DNA of 64,000 nucleotides, taken from positions 700 through 64,699 of the forward strand of contig SVST01000003.1 of assembly GCA_015064155.1 (NCBI GenBank), read 5' to 3'. Below are positions 8,000-16,554 of the stretch, piece by piece. Numbering within the stretch: the first letter of the stretch is position 1; each line of letters opens with the position of its first letter. A program made the translations under genes and the position numbers. Below the pieces are notes generated by a model that searched no databases, was not told the origin of the DNA, and saw only the letters and a program-made list of their open reading frames with translations. Source of the stretch: Oscillospiraceae bacterium. GTDB lineage: Bacteria; Bacillota; Clostridia; Oscillospirales; CAG-272.

Positions 8000-10429
8000 A
8001 TGAAGCGAACAGCAGACAAAAAGCGGATTGGAAGAAGAGTTGTTTCGGCGCTTTCGGTGGCTTGTGCAATTTCCGTTTTGATCGTTTTATTAACCGGACT
8101 TTGGATCCGAAAAAAATTCAAATCGGAATTGCCGAGTGAGTTTTATTCCATGACGATGATCGGAGAAGCTCCGCATTTTTACGTGTATGATTTTGAAGAT
8201 CGACAAAACAGACAGGGAGTGCGACGGGAGATCGAGGTGGATGGCTTTTCATCAGGGCAATCCTCCTACGTTGCCTATCGGGAGATCCCTCAAAGCATGA
8301 TCGATGCGTTCGTGGCAATCGAGGATAAACGCTTCTTTTCCCACCGCGGTGTTGACTGGATTCGAACGCTTGCGGCTTGTAAAAATTACTTTTTTCGTGG
8401 GAAAACGCGGTTTGGAGCATCTACCATTACGCAACAAGTCATCAAAAATATGACGGGAAACGACGAAAGATCGCCTTCCCGTAAGCTTCAGGAAATCTTG
8501 TATGCTTTGGATCTGGAAAAACATCTTGATAAGACACAAATTTTAGAGATCTATCTGAATATCATCAATTTTTCCGATCATTGCAACGGGATTGTCGCTG
8601 CGTCGTCACATTATTTCGGAAAAACTCCGTCGGAGCTTACCGTCGCACAGATGGCATCCCTTGCGGCAATCACCAACAATCCCTCTTATTATAACCCGAT
8701 CAGACATCCCGAAAACAATCTGTTGAGAAGAAATTTGATTTTGTCAGAAATGCGAGAGCAAGGTTACCTCTCAAACGAAGCCTATGAGCAGGCTGTTGCC
8801 GAACCGCTTACTCTGTGTGTGTCCGACGTGAGACAATCGGAAAATATCTACTCCTGGTATATCGAAACGGTTATTGAAGACGTGATCGACGGCCTGATGA
8901 AGGAACGCTCGCTTTCACGGCAGGCAGCGTCTGCGCTGTTGTATAAGGGCGGCTTGCATATAGAGATAGCGATGGATCCCGAAATTCAAAAAACGGTGGA
9001 GGATTACTATGAAAACGCAGTACGGACACCGATTAACGAAGAGGGGAAGCAGGCACAATCCGCGCTCGTTATTCTGGATAGCCGAACGGGAGATATTTTG
9101 GGGATTGCGGGCTCGGTTGGAAAGAAAACGGGGAACCGACTGCAAAACTTCGCCACGCAGACAAAGCGTCCGCCCGGCTCGGTGATCAAGCCGCTGTCCG
9201 TTTATGCTCCTGCTTTAGAGGACGGAATTATCAACTGGGCAAGCGTTTACGATGACGTCCCCGTTCGCTTTGAGCAGGGAGGAAGCAAGGCATGGCCACG
9301 CAATGCAACCGGTGTCTATCGAGGACTTACAAACATCCCCTATGCCGTGGCACATTCTACCAATACGGTGGCGGTGCGGGTGCTGGAGGAAGTGGGGCTC
9401 TCTCGTGCTTTTTGGTACGCGAAAACGCGTTTTGGGCTGGAAAGCATGGTTTCGGGGTCGCACGTAACCGATTGCGGTGTTGCCGCATTGGCTTTGGGAC
9501 AACTGAACTATGGTGTTACCTTGCGTGAATTAACCGCCGCATATACCGCTTTCGCCGATTCCGGTTGTCGGCATCCTTCGCGATCTTATTATCGCGTGTT
9601 GTCCTCCGACGGAGAAATTTTGCTTTCCAATGCAGACCGTTCCGAGGCGATTCTGTCTGAGGGAAATGCCGCGATTATGACCAAGCTTTTGCAGGGTGTC
9701 GTTCAAAACGGGACCTCGTCCTCTATTTCCCTGAACCAAATTGTGGAATGCGCAGGGAAGACCGGAACCACCAACCAAGATTATGATCGATGGTTTGTTG
9801 GATACACGCCCGATTTGGTTTGCGGCGTTTGGTGCGGATATGAATATCCGGAGCCCTTGGTTGGACGGAACCTTTGCACCGACGTCTGGAATCGCGTGAT
9901 GACGTCGGTTTGGGAGATGAAAGGCGGGCGTCGGCAATTTGAGGTTCCTTCGTCGGTTCTGCAAGCGAGCTATTGCCGAGATTCGGGGAAACTTTTGACC
10001 GAGAGCTGTGGCTTGGATGCTCGCGGCAACCGAGCGCAGGTGGGCTGGTTTTTAAAGGAGCAGCTTCCACGCGAATTTTGCGATTGTCACGTGCTTTGTG
10101 AGTACGACGAGGTTTGCCACGGCATTTCACACGGATTTTGTCCGTATGAGAACGTCAAAAAAGTCGCGTTGATTCGCGTTTCCAGAAGCTTTCCCATACA
10201 AGTGACGGTCAGCGATGCACAGTATGTATTTGACGGTGATCCCAAGGATCTGATGCCAAACGACGATGCATCTGCCCCCTATTTCGGCAACAAGGTCGGT
10301 GCTTTTCGCGGCATTTCGGCAGTCAAACGACCTTTTCATGCATCCTGTGGGGTTCACACTCAAAAGCAAGAGTCTTCGGACGATTGGAAGTATCTGCTTC
10401 GACGTCTGTTTTTTGGAGAATCGGCATAA
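8000..10429 (+). CDS. Class A penicillin-binding protein (PBP1-type)
   Basis: Bifunctional peptidoglycan synthase of 809 residues anchored by one N-terminal helix (~15-38). The GT51 glycosyltransferase domain carries the catalytic Glu in AIEDKRFFSHRGVD (E108), GASTITQQ, RKLQEI and LEIYLNIINF. The transpeptidase domain has the SxxK active site SVIK (S394/K397), SxN (STN, 453-455) and KTG (from 587). The roughly 170 residues after the KTG box include a Cys-rich stretch (CDCHVLCEYDEVC), which is unusual for this family; possibly disulphide-bonded outside the cell. Ribosome site GGGAGG precedes the ATG. A terminator-like hairpin follows. Confidence 0.9.
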   Translation: MKRTADKKRIGRRVVSALSVACAISVLIVLLTGLWIRKKFKSELPSEFYSMTMIGEAPHFYVYDFEDRQNRQGVRREIEVDGFSSGQSSYVAYREIPQSMIDAFVAIEDKRFFSHRGVDWIRTLAACKNYFFRGKTRFGASTITQQVIKNMTGNDERSPSRKLQEILYALDLEKHLDKTQILEIYLNIINFSDHCNGIVAASSHYFGKTPSELTVAQMASLAAITNNPSYYNPIRHPENNLLRRNLILSEMREQGYLSNEAYEQAVAEPLTLCVSDVRQSENIYSWYIETVIEDVIDGLMKERSLSRQAASALLYKGGLHIEIAMDPEIQKTVEDYYENAVRTPINEEGKQAQSALVILDSRTGDILGIAGSVGKKTGNRLQNFATQTKRPPGSVIKPLSVYAPALEDGIINWASVYDDVPVRFEQGGSKAWPRNATGVYRGLTNIPYAVAHSTNTVAVRVLEEVGLSRAFWYAKTRFGLESMVSGSHVTDCGVAALALGQLNYGVTLRELTAAYTAFADSGCRHPSRSYYRVLSSDGEILLSNADRSEAILSEGNAAIMTKLLQGVVQNGTSSSISLNQIVECAGKTGTTNQDYDRWFVGYTPDLVCGVWCGYEYPEPLVGRNLCTDVWNRVMTSVWEMKGGRRQFEVPSSVLQASYCRDSGKLLTESCGLDARGNRAQVGWFLKEQLPREFCDCHVLCEYDEVCHGISHGFCPYENVKKVALIRVSRSFPIQVTVSDAQYVFDGDPKDLMPNDDASAPYFGNKVGAFRGISAVKRPFHASCGVHTQKQESSDDWKYLLRRLFFGESA

Positions 10430-10477
10430 AACACCTCTTCCGCGGCATATTGTTTGGTGAAGAGGTTGCAACAGAAA

Positions 10478-10503
10478 CGGCACCTCTTGGGAGGTGCTGT
10501 TTT
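10478..10503 (+). terminator. Terminator-like hairpin overlapping the next gene's ribosome site
   Basis: ACGGCACCTC-TTGG-GAGGTGCTGT followed by TTTTT forms a 10-bp stem (one G-T pair). Its 3' arm contains GGGAGG, the best ribosome site for the downstream gene. A weaker hairpin (ACCTCTTC/GAAGAGGT) lies just before it at 10433-10467. Confidence 0.55.
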
Positions 10504-11035
10504 GTATAAACGGAAATATGGCAAGATGACGGTCAACGCCTGGTTAAACAGTGAATTGGAGCGCACAAACTGCTTTGTTGCGGTATTTTTAGGAGTCCTT
10601 TTAACCGTTGCCGCAATTTTTGTACGCATCAGCGTAGGAAGCCCTTACCGAACGATTTTGGAATTGGGAATCGGTTCCATCATTCCGCCGGTGTGGCTCA
10701 TGATGCTGATTTGGACAATGGCATTTTTTGTGAATGGATGCGCCGCGGGGCTTGCCTTTACATATCGCATCGGAGGCTGTGAGCTCGATAAATACAAGGG
10801 CGCGCTTTCCTTTTTTCTGTTAGCCGCAGCAGAGCTTTTATGGTATCCGATCTTGTTTGGCAAGCAGTTCGTTTTGATTAGTGTTTTTATGTCGATTTTG
10901 ATACTGTGTCTTGCGATTGCAACCACGACGACCTTCTACCGAATTACAAAATTTTCGGGGATGCTTTTGTTTTTTCATGACGTGTGGCTGATTTATATGC
11001 TGATTTTAAATTTTGCCGTTTTGGCAAGGAGTTAA
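10502..11035 (+). CDS. TspO/MBR-like membrane protein
   Basis: About 177 residues with five hydrophobic segments. The pattern PPVWLMMLIWT, LLWYPILFG, and the final segments with FFHDVWLIYMLILNFAVL follow the TspO/MBR plan (P-x-W, W-x-x-x-F, five helices, ending in an L-N motif), so a porphyrin/cholesterol-binding type protein is the best guess. The start is uncertain: TTG at 10502 has GGGAGG 8 bp upstream, while ATG at 10526 has only weak GGAAAT. I chose TTG. If TTG is right, the ribosome site is inside the preceding hairpin stem and would be masked when it folds. Neighbouring large membrane protein has its own promoter. Confidence 0.55.
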   Translation: MYKRKYGKMTVNAWLNSELERTNCFVAVFLGVLLTVAAIFVRISVGSPYRTILELGIGSIIPPVWLMMLIWTMAFFVNGCAAGLAFTYRIGGCELDKYKGALSFFLLAAAELLWYPILFGKQFVLISVFMSILILCLAIATTTTFYRITKFSGMLLFFHDVWLIYMLILNFAVLARS

Positions 11036-11146
11036 AGTCACTTGACTCGAACAGAAATCCTTTGTCGGGAAGAAGAACGACTCCATTTTTTGTACAAAAA
11101 AATAAAGTTTTCACTCTCCCAATTTAAAAAGATTGGTATAAAAGGG

Positions 11147-11175
11147 TTGACATTTGATGGCAGTTATGCTATAAT
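11147..11175 (+). promoter_or_regulatory. Consensus sigma-A promoter
   Basis: Perfect TTGACA (11147-11152), 17-bp spacer, perfect TATAAT (11170-11175), 27 bp before the next start codon. Confidence 0.88.
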
Positions 11176-11202
11176 AGTAAAAAAACTGAAGGAGAATGTA
11201 AA

Positions 11203-12855
11203 ATGGAAGCAAAAGCTTTGGAGAAGTCGCTGAAACCGCGCTTTTCTTTACCGAAGGCAAGCTTGCTTTATCTTGTCATTGCATTGGTATTGGGAGGCAT
11301 CAATCTCTATGCCTACATATCCGGATCTTTCGTTCCTATGGAGATCATGGAAGAAGAAAATCTTGTGCTTCGTGATTTGACGGGTACGATGCGCAATCTT
11401 TTCTTTGTACGCGTTGCAACGATTGCTCTTTGTATTTACTTGATGTGGAAAAATTCGAAGAACTATAATTCCGGGTTCTCGTTCCCCGAAAACAGATGGG
11501 CGTTTGTCGGTTCGATTCTGTTAACCGTTTTTACCGTGCTGTTCCTCTTGGTAAAAATCAGCTGGGTTCAGAACTTCGTTAATCACGGTTTGATTCTGTT
11601 GTTCTTTGTTATTTCGGATGCATTCTTTATTGCACTCGGTGTCTTTTTGATGCGTGCGGCAAATGCTCCCAAAATTTTCAGAGTGTTGGTTCCCGTCGTT
11701 GGAAACCTCCTTGTTTATGCAACGATGTTTGCCGGTCTTGTTTGGAAAAAAATGGGGTATTATCAGTTCGCCGATATCAAAAATACCTTGATTTTCTTTG
11801 CAATTTTGACCGTGTTTATGCTGGGCTTCTATTTGCTGACCCATCGTATGTTGGTTGCAGTGATCTTCGGTTGCTTGTGGAGCTACGCGGTAGCAACCTA
11901 CCGTCATCCCGTTATCACGACTCTGTCACTGAGCAAGTGGATCGCTTTGGGCGGTGCTGCTGTGCTTGCCGCCGTTGGCGTGATTGGAATCGTGGTTTAC
12001 ATGATTCAAAAGAAGCCGTTGTCTGAAAAAATTGCCGATTACGTGGCTCCCGATGCGGGATTCGGTATCAACTACGGTACCGACGTGCAAACCGTTTTGC
12101 ATTCTTCCAAATCCGTTTTCCTTGCAGTGATTGCATTCTTCGTCGTTTTCGGCACCATCTTTACCACCTCTTGGGATCAGATTTCCGAGGCCTCCATTGC
12201 GCTTCTCGATTTCTTGGAAACCTTGATTAAGTGGAATTTCAGATCTTCCGGTGAGTCTACCTTTAACTCGCAGGTGCTGTACTCGAAGTTCCTGGAGCTT
12301 TGGTCTGTTCTTTCGTTGCTCCCGATTCTTCTTTTGGGAATTGCTTTCTTGTATTTCTATATCAGTCGCGAACAGATGCAGGCAAACAAAATCAAGATTG
12401 GTTGGATTTTCGCAAAGATCGCGATGGCGTGCTACGTCATTATCAACGCTTTGATCGGCTTGGTTGTTTTGAAGTTCAGCATGGACGGTGTGTTTGATAA
12501 GCTGCCCGAAGCTACCTATTCAAGCAACTACCTCTTGTCCATTGTCGCAGAGTTCGATTTCTTGGGCTGGATGGGAACCGCGGTGATTGTCGGAATTGCA
12601 ATTCTGTTGATCTACACCATCGTGATGCTTGTTTTGACTTGGGCAATGTCCAAAAACAATCAGCAAAGACCTCGTAAGCTTTGGTTCTATCCCGTTGCCG
12701 CGTTGACGGCTTTGGTTGGACTTCCCAGCCTTGCATTGGCATTCTGGTTCAACGACTCCATGCAGGTCATTCTTGGCATTATGCAGGCTGCGTTCTATTT
12801 CATCATCCTGTCGATGCTGTGTAGCATTTACGGAAAGAAGAGAAAAGAACTGTAA
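11203..12855 (+). CDS. Large polytopic membrane protein of unknown function
   Basis: 550 residues with roughly twelve hydrophobic segments spread over the whole length, short polar loops, one larger loop around residues 270-300 (VAPDAGFGINYGTDVQ) and a basic C-terminal end (GKKRKEL). I recognise no transporter signature, no charged residues inside helices and no nucleotide-binding domain. Ribosome site AAGGAG 8 bp before the ATG and a perfect promoter suggest strong constitutive expression. Ends at a strong terminator, so it is a single-gene unit. Confidence 0.75.
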   Translation: MEAKALEKSLKPRFSLPKASLLYLVIALVLGGINLYAYISGSFVPMEIMEEENLVLRDLTGTMRNLFFVRVATIALCIYLMWKNSKNYNSGFSFPENRWAFVGSILLTVFTVLFLLVKISWVQNFVNHGLILLFFVISDAFFIALGVFLMRAANAPKIFRVLVPVVGNLLVYATMFAGLVWKKMGYYQFADIKNTLIFFAILTVFMLGFYLLTHRMLVAVIFGCLWSYAVATYRHPVITTLSLSKWIALGGAAVLAAVGVIGIVVYMIQKKPLSEKIADYVAPDAGFGINYGTDVQTVLHSSKSVFLAVIAFFVVFGTIFTTSWDQISEASIALLDFLETLIKWNFRSSGESTFNSQVLYSKFLELWSVLSLLPILLLGIAFLYFYISREQMQANKIKIGWIFAKIAMACYVIINALIGLVVLKFSMDGVFDKLPEATYSSNYLLSIVAEFDFLGWMGTAVIVGIAILLIYTIVMLVLTWAMSKNNQQRPRKLWFYPVAALTALVGLPSLALAFWFNDSMQVILGIMQAAFYFIILSMLCSIYGKKRKEL

Positions 12856-12871
12856 TTGATCGTAAAAAAAG

Positions 12872-12917
12872 GCGGATGCTTTCGCACCAAAGGGTGTTGA
12901 AAGCATCCGCTTGTTTT
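12872..12917. terminator. Bidirectional terminator
   Basis: Perfect 12-bp arms GCGGATGCTTTC/GAAAGCATCCGC, followed by TTGTTTT and preceded by AAAAAAA, between convergent genes. Confidence 0.85.
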
Positions 12918-12929
12918 GCTTTTATAGGA

Positions 12930-14534
12930 TTAATCACTAAGCCGTGTTAAGATTTTTTCGTAGGTTAAGCCGTAGCTTTGCGCAATGTCGCGTGCATAGC
13001 TTTTTCCGTCCGGTTTTGCGCGAACGATGCGGAAGGATCGTTTTCCTTCGCCCTCAATTCCCGCAACCAAGGTGTCGATTGCAGCACCACCGTCTGCCCG
13101 GGAACGCTGATTGATTTGATCAATCTCGGCAGCTAATTCATGAAGGTGAGTAGAGAACAGACAGCGGCATCCGACGTGTGCCAGTCCCCCCAATACTTCG
13201 GCTGCAATATAGGAAGCCTCGTAGCTTCCCGTGGAAGAAAGCGATTCGTCCAAAAGCACCAGGCTGTGGGCGGTTACGCAATCAAAAATCTCACCCAAGC
13301 GCGCACATTCTTCGCCCAAGCGCCCCTTGTCGATCGTGTCTTCTGCACCGGTCGGAAAATGTGTATAAATACCGTCTACGGGGGAAATCACGGCACTTCC
13401 CGCGGGGACGTACATGCCAAGCTGCATCAAAACCTGCGCAAGACCTATCGCACAGGTAATAACCGACTTACCTCCGCGGTTCGGTCCCGTTAAAACGTAG
13501 ATAGTTGCCCGTTCGTCAAAAATTAGGTCGTTGGATACGATTTCATCGTCGATCTTCAAAGCCACGCAAGGATTATACAGTGCGGTGGCTTGGAATGCCC
13601 GTTCTTCCATCGGTCGAATATCGGGTTCCACCAACGAGTAGCCCTTATCACGCAAGGCACGGAGGAGCTGTGTGCCGCGTACCAAAAATTCAAATTCGGG
13701 CATCAAATTCAAAAGGAACTCGGTGTTTTCCAATACGTAGGTTTGAACGATTTTTTTCCAGGAACGCAAGGAAGATTTATAAACGTCGTTGATTGCGCTG
13801 TTAAAGGCAAGCGAGAGCGCCATTTTTTGATTTTCCGATTGCTTTTTGCCGAACGGAACCAAATTTGCAATGCAGGTATATGCGTCGTTTTTAAATTCCA
13901 TTCTCAAAATCTTATCCAAAACATCGCCTGATTTAAAAGACTCGGCATTTACAGAAAGCACACCTGCCGAGCTTGGACGTAACTGCGCATCCAAGTTGAC
14001 ACCAATGGTAACGCTTTTGATTTCGCGAACGCGGTGGGTCAATTCCTCCAGCTTTTGATTCAATTCGCGGTAATAATCACTTTCCGCAAGCTCTGTAATC
14101 AATGCCGTTAAGGCTACGAAAGCAGGGCTCTTCAACTGCTCCCGAATCCCCGAAAGACCTTCGTGAAGAACACGGATACTGGATACGTACAATTCGATTT
14201 CGGTGATGCTGGAAAGGTAATCATTGGTATCGCCGCTGTCCGCCTCCAAACGGCGAAGCTCCATAATATCGTTTAAAATTGGAACCAATCGGTTGAGCAA
14301 ATCGGTAAGCTCCGGAAAATCCAGCATATCGTCGAACGTTGCCATTCGATACCGCATAACCGTGGGGTCTTGTGTAAAGAATTCGGAAAGATTGCTGTTT
14401 TTCAAATGCAGAATTTCCAAAAGCCCCAGTTCCTGAAGGGTAAACATATCGATATCGGGGGTGTCGCGTCCGCTTTCGTGCGCATCCTTGGTTTCTTTGT
14501 TCGGGTAAATCAGACTGAACTCGTTAAAATCCAT
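12930..14534 (-). CDS. MutS-family ATPase lacking the mismatch-recognition domain
   Basis: 534 residues. The C-terminal third is a MutS domain V ATPase: Walker A GPNRGGKS, then FPTGAEDTIDKGRLGEE, Walker B with LVLLDESLSSTG and FSTHLHELA. The first ~330 residues are helical core/clamp-like and lack the N-terminal mismatch-binding domain with its Phe-x-Glu motif; there is also no C-terminal Smr nuclease domain as in MutS2. It thus belongs to the short MutS-related group found in Clostridia. A DNA-structure-handling role is likely, mismatch repair is not shown. The ribosome site (AAGGAA) lies rather far from the ATG. It diverges from the unknown gene at 14715. Confidence 0.8.
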   Translation of the reverse strand: MDFNEFSLIYPNKETKDAHESGRDTPDIDMFTLQELGLLEILHLKNSNLSEFFTQDPTVMRYRMATFDDMLDFPELTDLLNRLVPILNDIMELRRLEADSGDTNDYLSSITEIELYVSSIRVLHEGLSGIREQLKSPAFVALTALITELAESDYYRELNQKLEELTHRVREIKSVTIGVNLDAQLRPSSAGVLSVNAESFKSGDVLDKILRMEFKNDAYTCIANLVPFGKKQSENQKMALSLAFNSAINDVYKSSLRSWKKIVQTYVLENTEFLLNLMPEFEFLVRGTQLLRALRDKGYSLVEPDIRPMEERAFQATALYNPCVALKIDDEIVSNDLIFDERATIYVLTGPNRGGKSVITCAIGLAQVLMQLGMYVPAGSAVISPVDGIYTHFPTGAEDTIDKGRLGEECARLGEIFDCVTAHSLVLLDESLSSTGSYEASYIAAEVLGGLAHVGCRCLFSTHLHELAAEIDQINQRSRADGGAAIDTLVAGIEGEGKRSFRIVRAKPDGKSYARDIAQSYGLTYEKILTRLSD

Positions 14535-14647
14535 TTGATTTTGCAGTTCCTTTCTTGTTTTCTACCACTTATTATATCATAAAAACCAAGTTCCGTCTAT
14601 ACCATCTGCAAAAAATTTGCAATTTGTAAAAAAATCTTCTTCGGTTC

Positions 14648-14676
14648 TTGACCGTGAGTACCTTTTATGATACAAT
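14648..14676 (+). promoter_or_regulatory. Sigma-A promoter
   Basis: TTGACC (14648-14653), 17-bp spacer, TACAAT (14671-14676), 38 bp before the gene at 14715. Confidence 0.7.
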
Positions 14677-14714
14677 AATAAAAAGGATAAAAAGGCGGAA
14701 GGAGGGAGCAGGTC

Positions 14715-15626
14715 ATGATCGCAACCAATTTAACCGAGTTGATTCGCAGCAGAGATTTGGATATACTGTTGAGGCTGTGCGGGGAACCGATCAAGGCAGA
14801 TCAAAAGAATTCGGATTACCATTATTTTTGCGCGATCTGTCGTGCGTTCCCAATGCTGCAAGGACATGATTTTTCTCTTTATTTGCAAACATTACTGTGC
14901 ACCGAGTTTTCCGTACGGTGTATTCCGGCTGTCGAAACCGCCGCGGAAATTTGGCGCACCGTGGCAGAACGGCTCTTGCATAAGCCACACGCTGTTTCGT
15001 GCTATGCCTATCAGCCGACACGGAACGCGGAAACGATGGCTTTTCGCTTGATTTCAACTCGTCAAACTACCTATTTTGATGCATCATCACTGCTCGAAAC
15101 GCATGCGTGTACGTGGAAGGCTTGGGAAGAAGAGCTTCATACGAAAATTTCTGCAATCGAATCAAAAAAAACTATTTTTTTGCGGTTTTCCGACTTGAAC
15201 CCCGAGCTTGGGATGCCTTCGGTTTATCACGTTGAGCGAGCTTTGGAAGCAAAAGAACGCTCAACGCTGACCGTGCAGTTATTACGGTATCTTGCGCTCT
15301 CTGACACGGGGAAGCATGGTACGATTCTGTTAGACGTTTCCTCTGTTGACCCCAAAGCACTTTTCGATTTGTTGACCCGTATTGATCGCACTTTTTCGCT
15401 GCCTTCTATGATCTTGTCCGCGTGCGATTTGCAAGTATCTTTGGAGATCGTTCCTTTTTTGAAAGCACTTGGAAACGAAAAAATTCGCCTTGGGTGGCGA
15501 TTGGCAGAAGAAACGGCTTTGACGAACCTCAAGCCTCTTTGCGACATTGCAGCCTTGTATCCAATCGGCAGATTTTTCGTTTATCAAAAGAACGATGCTT
15601 TTCTGTTGGAGCACTTGATTGTCTAA
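14715..15626 (+). CDS. Conserved-looking hypothetical protein
   Basis: 303 residues, soluble, no signal peptide or membrane helix. Strong ribosome site (GGAGGGAG) and own promoter support it as a real gene. Pairs of Cys near residues 16-41 (LCGEPIK, FCAICRAF) could bind metal. The alternation of predicted strands and helices (TILLDVSSVDP, LPSMILSACDLQ, KIRLGWRLAEE, CDIAALYPIGRF) recalls a TIM-barrel-like fold of an amidohydrolase or uronate-isomerase type enzyme, but I can see no confident metal-binding motif, so no function is assigned. Confidence 0.65.
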   Translation: MIATNLTELIRSRDLDILLRLCGEPIKADQKNSDYHYFCAICRAFPMLQGHDFSLYLQTLLCTEFSVRCIPAVETAAEIWRTVAERLLHKPHAVSCYAYQPTRNAETMAFRLISTRQTTYFDASSLLETHACTWKAWEEELHTKISAIESKKTIFLRFSDLNPELGMPSVYHVERALEAKERSTLTVQLLRYLALSDTGKHGTILLDVSSVDPKALFDLLTRIDRTFSLPSMILSACDLQVSLEIVPFLKALGNEKIRLGWRLAEETALTNLKPLCDIAALYPIGRFFVYQKNDAFLLEHLIV

Positions 15627-15653
15627 TGAAAAAGCATCTCTATGATAGTCCGA

Positions 15654-15690
15654 GAGCGCAGAACACGTGACCGTGTTCTGCGCTCTTTTG
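15654..15690. terminator. Bidirectional terminator
   Basis: Perfect 13-bp stem GAGCGCAGAACAC/GTGTTCTGCGCTC with TTTT, between convergent genes. Confidence 0.85.
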
Positions 15691-15691
15691 T

Positions 15692-16531
15692 TTATTCGGT
15701 TTTGGATAAAAAGTCTTGTAAGAGATCATCCTGCAAGCACTTTACCGTTTGCATATCCTTGCCGCCAACCGGTTTTCCGTCAACCTCTACTACGCGCATA
15801 CAAAGCGCAGATGCTGAGGTGATCAAAATTTCATCGGCATTCAAAAGCTCGGTCAGGGTATAGCGTCGCTCAATAATCGGGATATTCCGTTTTTGGCAAG
15901 CGTTCAGCAGGTGTGCGCGTCCGGTTCCCGCAAGAATCAAATGATCGGCAGGATGCGTAATCAACGCGCCGTTTGATAAAATAGAAATGTTGGAATGTGC
16001 ACATTCGGTGACGAATTCTCCTCTGTGCAGAATTGCCTCGTCAACCCCCGCCTCAACCGTTGCCTGGGTGGCAAGCACGTTCGGAATCAGATTGAGCGTT
16101 TTGATGTTACAATGATAAAAACGCGTGTCATCCAACGTGATACAGCGCATGGTAGCATACGTGTCGCGAATTTCGGCGGGCTTTAGCATAATCAAAAGAT
16201 TTGCGGTTGCACCGTTTGGAAAGGCGTGCGATCGCGGGGCAGTTCCGCGGCTGAACTGAAAATAGACCCATTGGTTTCCGCAATCCAATCGCGAGCAAAG
16301 CGTATTCAAAAGATCGCGCAGCTCTTGCTTGGATATAGAGGGAACGATTTTTAATTGCTCGGCACTTGTGAAAAAGCGGTCAATATGTTCCTCCAATGCG
16401 TAAATATGATAGTTACGGCTGTACGTAACGTCATATACGCCGTCCCCAAAATAACAGGCGCGGTCAAGCATCGGGATCTGCATTTCTTCCAGTTCGCCGA
16501 CGCTCCCATTATAATATCCTAATGTTTTCAT
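15692..16531 (-). CDS. Class IV aminotransferase (D-amino-acid or branched-chain type)
   Basis: PLP enzyme of 279 residues starting MKTLGYYNG. The fold-type IV marks are all present: DRACYFGDGVYD, the RFFTSAEQL region, PLP-binding Lys in CNIKTLNLIPN, EAILHRGEFVTECAHSNISI, ILAGTGR, and the final ADEILITSA. The sequence is closest in style to D-alanine aminotransferase, which would supply D-Glu/D-Ala for the cell wall, but branched-chain or aminodeoxychorismate lyase activity cannot be excluded. The ATG at 16531 was chosen; the upstream in-frame extension overlaps the previous gene and has a Cys/His-rich, unlikely sequence. Lies 23 bp after the glucosaminidase gene, so co-transcribed. Confidence 0.83.
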   Translation of the reverse strand: MKTLGYYNGSVGELEEMQIPMLDRACYFGDGVYDVTYSRNYHIYALEEHIDRFFTSAEQLKIVPSISKQELRDLLNTLCSRLDCGNQWVYFQFSRGTAPRSHAFPNGATANLLIMLKPAEIRDTYATMRCITLDDTRFYHCNIKTLNLIPNVLATQATVEAGVDEAILHRGEFVTECAHSNISILSNGALITHPADHLILAGTGRAHLLNACQKRNIPIIERRYTLTELLNADEILITSASALCMRVVEVDGKPVGGKDMQTVKCLQDDLLQDFLSKTE

Positions 16532-16554
16532 AGTAACAAGTATATCCTTTCGGG

